Positions 43,026-44,454 of a stretch of DNA of 44,454 bases are shown here, piece after piece. The stretch's first letter is position 1, and each line of letters starts with the position of its first letter. The DNA comes from a virus: positions 1-44,454 of the IMG/VR virus record IMGVR_UViG_3300036861_001044. The stretch is one strand, 5' to 3'. The notes beneath the pieces are model-generated. The model was not told the origin of the DNA, made no database searches, and worked only from the letters and a program-made list of their open reading frames with translations. Both the position numbers and the translations under genes were made by a program.

Positions 43026-44454
43026 GGATTCTCCTCCTCACCATACTCGAACGTCTCGATAGATCCCTCGATCGTGCGGTTCGCGTCGCGCAGGACTTTC
43101 TTGGACACTCGCCGTGGCTTCGGGGCCTTGAGGTTCACGATCGGCGGGGCATTGTTGACCGTCACTTCTGCCGGAGGTGGGGGTTCCACGTTGACGCGGA
43201 CGGCCCCCTCCTCGATGGTGACCGGCGCCTGCACGTGAACGGGCGCCGGCGTTATGGCGACCTGAGCCGGCCGCACATCTACCCGGACCGCGCCGTCCTC
43301 AATCGTGACAGGGCTCTCGACGACGACCGCCGGCGGCGCGACCCGGACGGCGCCGTCCGCGATCGTCATGGGCGGACAGTGAATCGTGATGGTGATGGGT
43401 TGCAGCGGCGCGCGATCCTCCCGGGCCCTCGAGGGCGCGGGACGCGCCGCCATCAGCTCGGCGAGCTGCACCGGCGCCTCGTGCTCCCAGGTCTCCAGGG
43501 CGACCAGGCCTCGCTCGAGCAGCTCCGCGCAGTGCGCGGCCCCGTACCGCCGTGCGCAGGGGACGTCGAGCCGCAGTTCCCGCGTGAGGGTCTCGACGTG
43601 CCGTCCGTAGAAGTCGGTGACCCAGCGCGTCCAACCGTCGCGGTCGCCCTCGAAGCGTGGCGCCCATCTTTTGAGGGCGGCGATCTCCTTCCGGACGACG
43701 CGCGCGGCCGCATCGAGGGCGAGGAGCCGAGCGTCCGCGATCGCTTCTTCGCCGTCCCCGTCGTCATCATCGTCCGTGGGCGGTGGCCGGCGGCGGGCCG
43801 GTGTGAGCGCGGGCCCGCCGTCTGGATCGCCCCCGCGGCCCTGGTTCGTCGATCGCCGCGGCTCATCGAGGCCCGGCCTCGCGTTGTAATTCAGCTGCCG
43901 CCGGACTTCGTTCTCGCTGAGAATCCCGTTCATGACGTATGTCGCGTGGGCCTGGGCGCGCGACATCATATCGCCGCGGAGCAGGGCGTCCACGAGGAAC
44001 TCAGCGAAGAACTCATCGTCGTCGATCAGGTCGCGCCAGATGGCCTGTTCGAACGCCGTTAGCCAGGGCAGTTCCGTGAAGTTGATGAACCCGATGGTCT
44101 GCTGCTCGATCCCGGTACCCCAGCTCGTCGAGCGATCGACATCGCCGATCAGGTGCGGCGCGACGCGGAAGAAGCGCGCAATGTCGCTGAGGCTGAACTG
44201 GCGTCCCTCCATGTACTGTGCGTCCCGGGCCGAGAGCCCGATCGCCTCGAACTTCACGCCCCCCTCGAGGAGCGCGATCTTGTGGGCGTTGGCGACGCCC
44301 GCGTGCGTCTCCAGCCACTCCTTGCGGTTGTTCTCGCGCTGGGCCGGCGACAGCGCGCCCGGGAAGACGAGTGCCCCCTTGCGTTCGGCGCCCTGCGTCC
44401 AGAAGCGTGCCGCGAAGCCCTCCTGGGCCTGCGCGGTCCCGATGCTCTCCCGCG
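43022..44454 (-). CDS. Portal protein, C-terminal part with long extension, cut by window edge
   Basis: In frame from 44452, the part read here starts RESIGTAQAQEGFAARFWTQ, the conserved portal centre, followed by PGALSPAQRENNRKEWLETH, FSLSDIARFFRVAPHLIGDV and ELPWLTAFEQAIWRDLI. The typical portal core ends near NARPGLDEP; about 280 further residues form a C-terminal extension with an acidic DDDDDGDGEE stretch, a helical part and three repeats of V/MTIxxGAVRV separated by Pro/Val-rich linkers. The first 124 codons lie at 1-372. About 60-70 residues between the two parts are missing. Confidence 0.92.
   Translation of the reverse strand, partial: RESIGTAQAQEGFAARFWTQGAERKGALVFPGALSPAQRENNRKEWLETHAGVANAHKIALLEGGVKFEAIGLSARDAQYMEGRQFSLSDIARFFRVAPHLIGDVDRSTSWGTGIEQQTIGFINFTELPWLTAFEQAIWRDLIDDDEFFAEFLVDALLRGDMMSRAQAHATYVMNGILSENEVRRQLNYNARPGLDEPRRSTNQGRGGDPDGGPALTPARRRPPPTDDDDDGDGEEAIADARLLALDAAARVVRKEIAALKRWAPRFEGDRDGWTRWVTDFYGRHVETLTRELRLDVPCARRYGAAHCAELLERGLVALETWEHEAPVQLAELMAARPAPSRAREDRAPLQPITITIHCPPMTIADGAVRVAPPAVVVESPVTIEDGAVRVDVRPAQVAITPAPVHVQAPVTIEEGAVRVNVEPPPPAEVTVNNAPPIVNLKAPKPRRVSKKVLRDANRTIEGSIETFEYGEEENP

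Noticed and set aside
1-44454. CRISPR arrays, insertion sequences or long direct repeats
   Set aside because: No regularly spaced repeats, transposase genes or terminal direct repeats were recognised.

Overview
This 44.5 kb, high-GC window is almost the whole genome of a temperate, tailed, siphovirus-type bacteriophage (HK97-type head, long tape measure, no sheath or baseplate-wedge genes seen). The portal gene is split across the two window ends: its N-terminal 124 codons lie at 1-372 and its C-terminal part at 43022-44454, both on the minus strand. The molecule is therefore probably circular or circularly permuted, cut inside the portal gene with an estimated 0.2 kb missing. No host flanking DNA is seen. 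The host is probably a high-GC Gram-negative bacterium: the phage encodes two lipoproteins with lipoboxes, an inner-membrane spanin-like protein and sigma70-like promoters.

Almost every gene is on the minus strand, so it reads from high to low coordinates. Early region (about 16.25 kb down to 2.9 kb): a Cro-like gene driven by a strong promoter, a CII-like regulator, a chain of tiny cysteine-rich genes, an HNH endonuclease, a recombination module (annealing-type protein, PD-(D/E)XK nuclease, coiled-coil protein), a tyrosine integrase, a DksA/TraR-like protein, a metallopeptidase-like protein, RusA resolvase, a Spo11/topoisomerase VI-A-like (Mini-A type) protein, a winged-helix protein, a DnaB-like helicase and a replication initiator-like protein. 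Packaging and head (3.3 kb to 0, then 44.45 to 33 kb): HNH, TerS, TerL, a two-TM protein, portal, a 4.6 kb block of virion-accessory genes, an SppA/S49-type protease, major capsid protein, a decoration-like protein and connectors. Tail (33.5 to 22 kb): terminator protein, tube, chaperone, tape measure, distal tail proteins and a tail tip protein with FN3 and glycine-rich domains. Lysis and envelope region (22 to 17.6 kb): membrane proteins, a YkuD-like L,D-transpeptidase domain, holin-like and spanin-like genes, and a secreted SNase-like nuclease.

The only plus-strand genes (16.3-17.6 kb) are a short XRE repressor and two small lipoproteins, exactly where genes expressed from the prophage would sit. 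The switch between them and the minus-strand early operon carries three copies of an AT-rich palindrome, one placed in the spacer of the early promoter.

The points that deserve most attention are the repressor-lipoprotein-lipoprotein cassette, the structured leader RNA with promoter and terminator-like element in front of the major capsid gene, the Mini-A type Spo11 homologue, the accessory block between portal and protease, and the chain of tiny, mostly zinc-binding-like genes joined by 1-4 nt overlaps.
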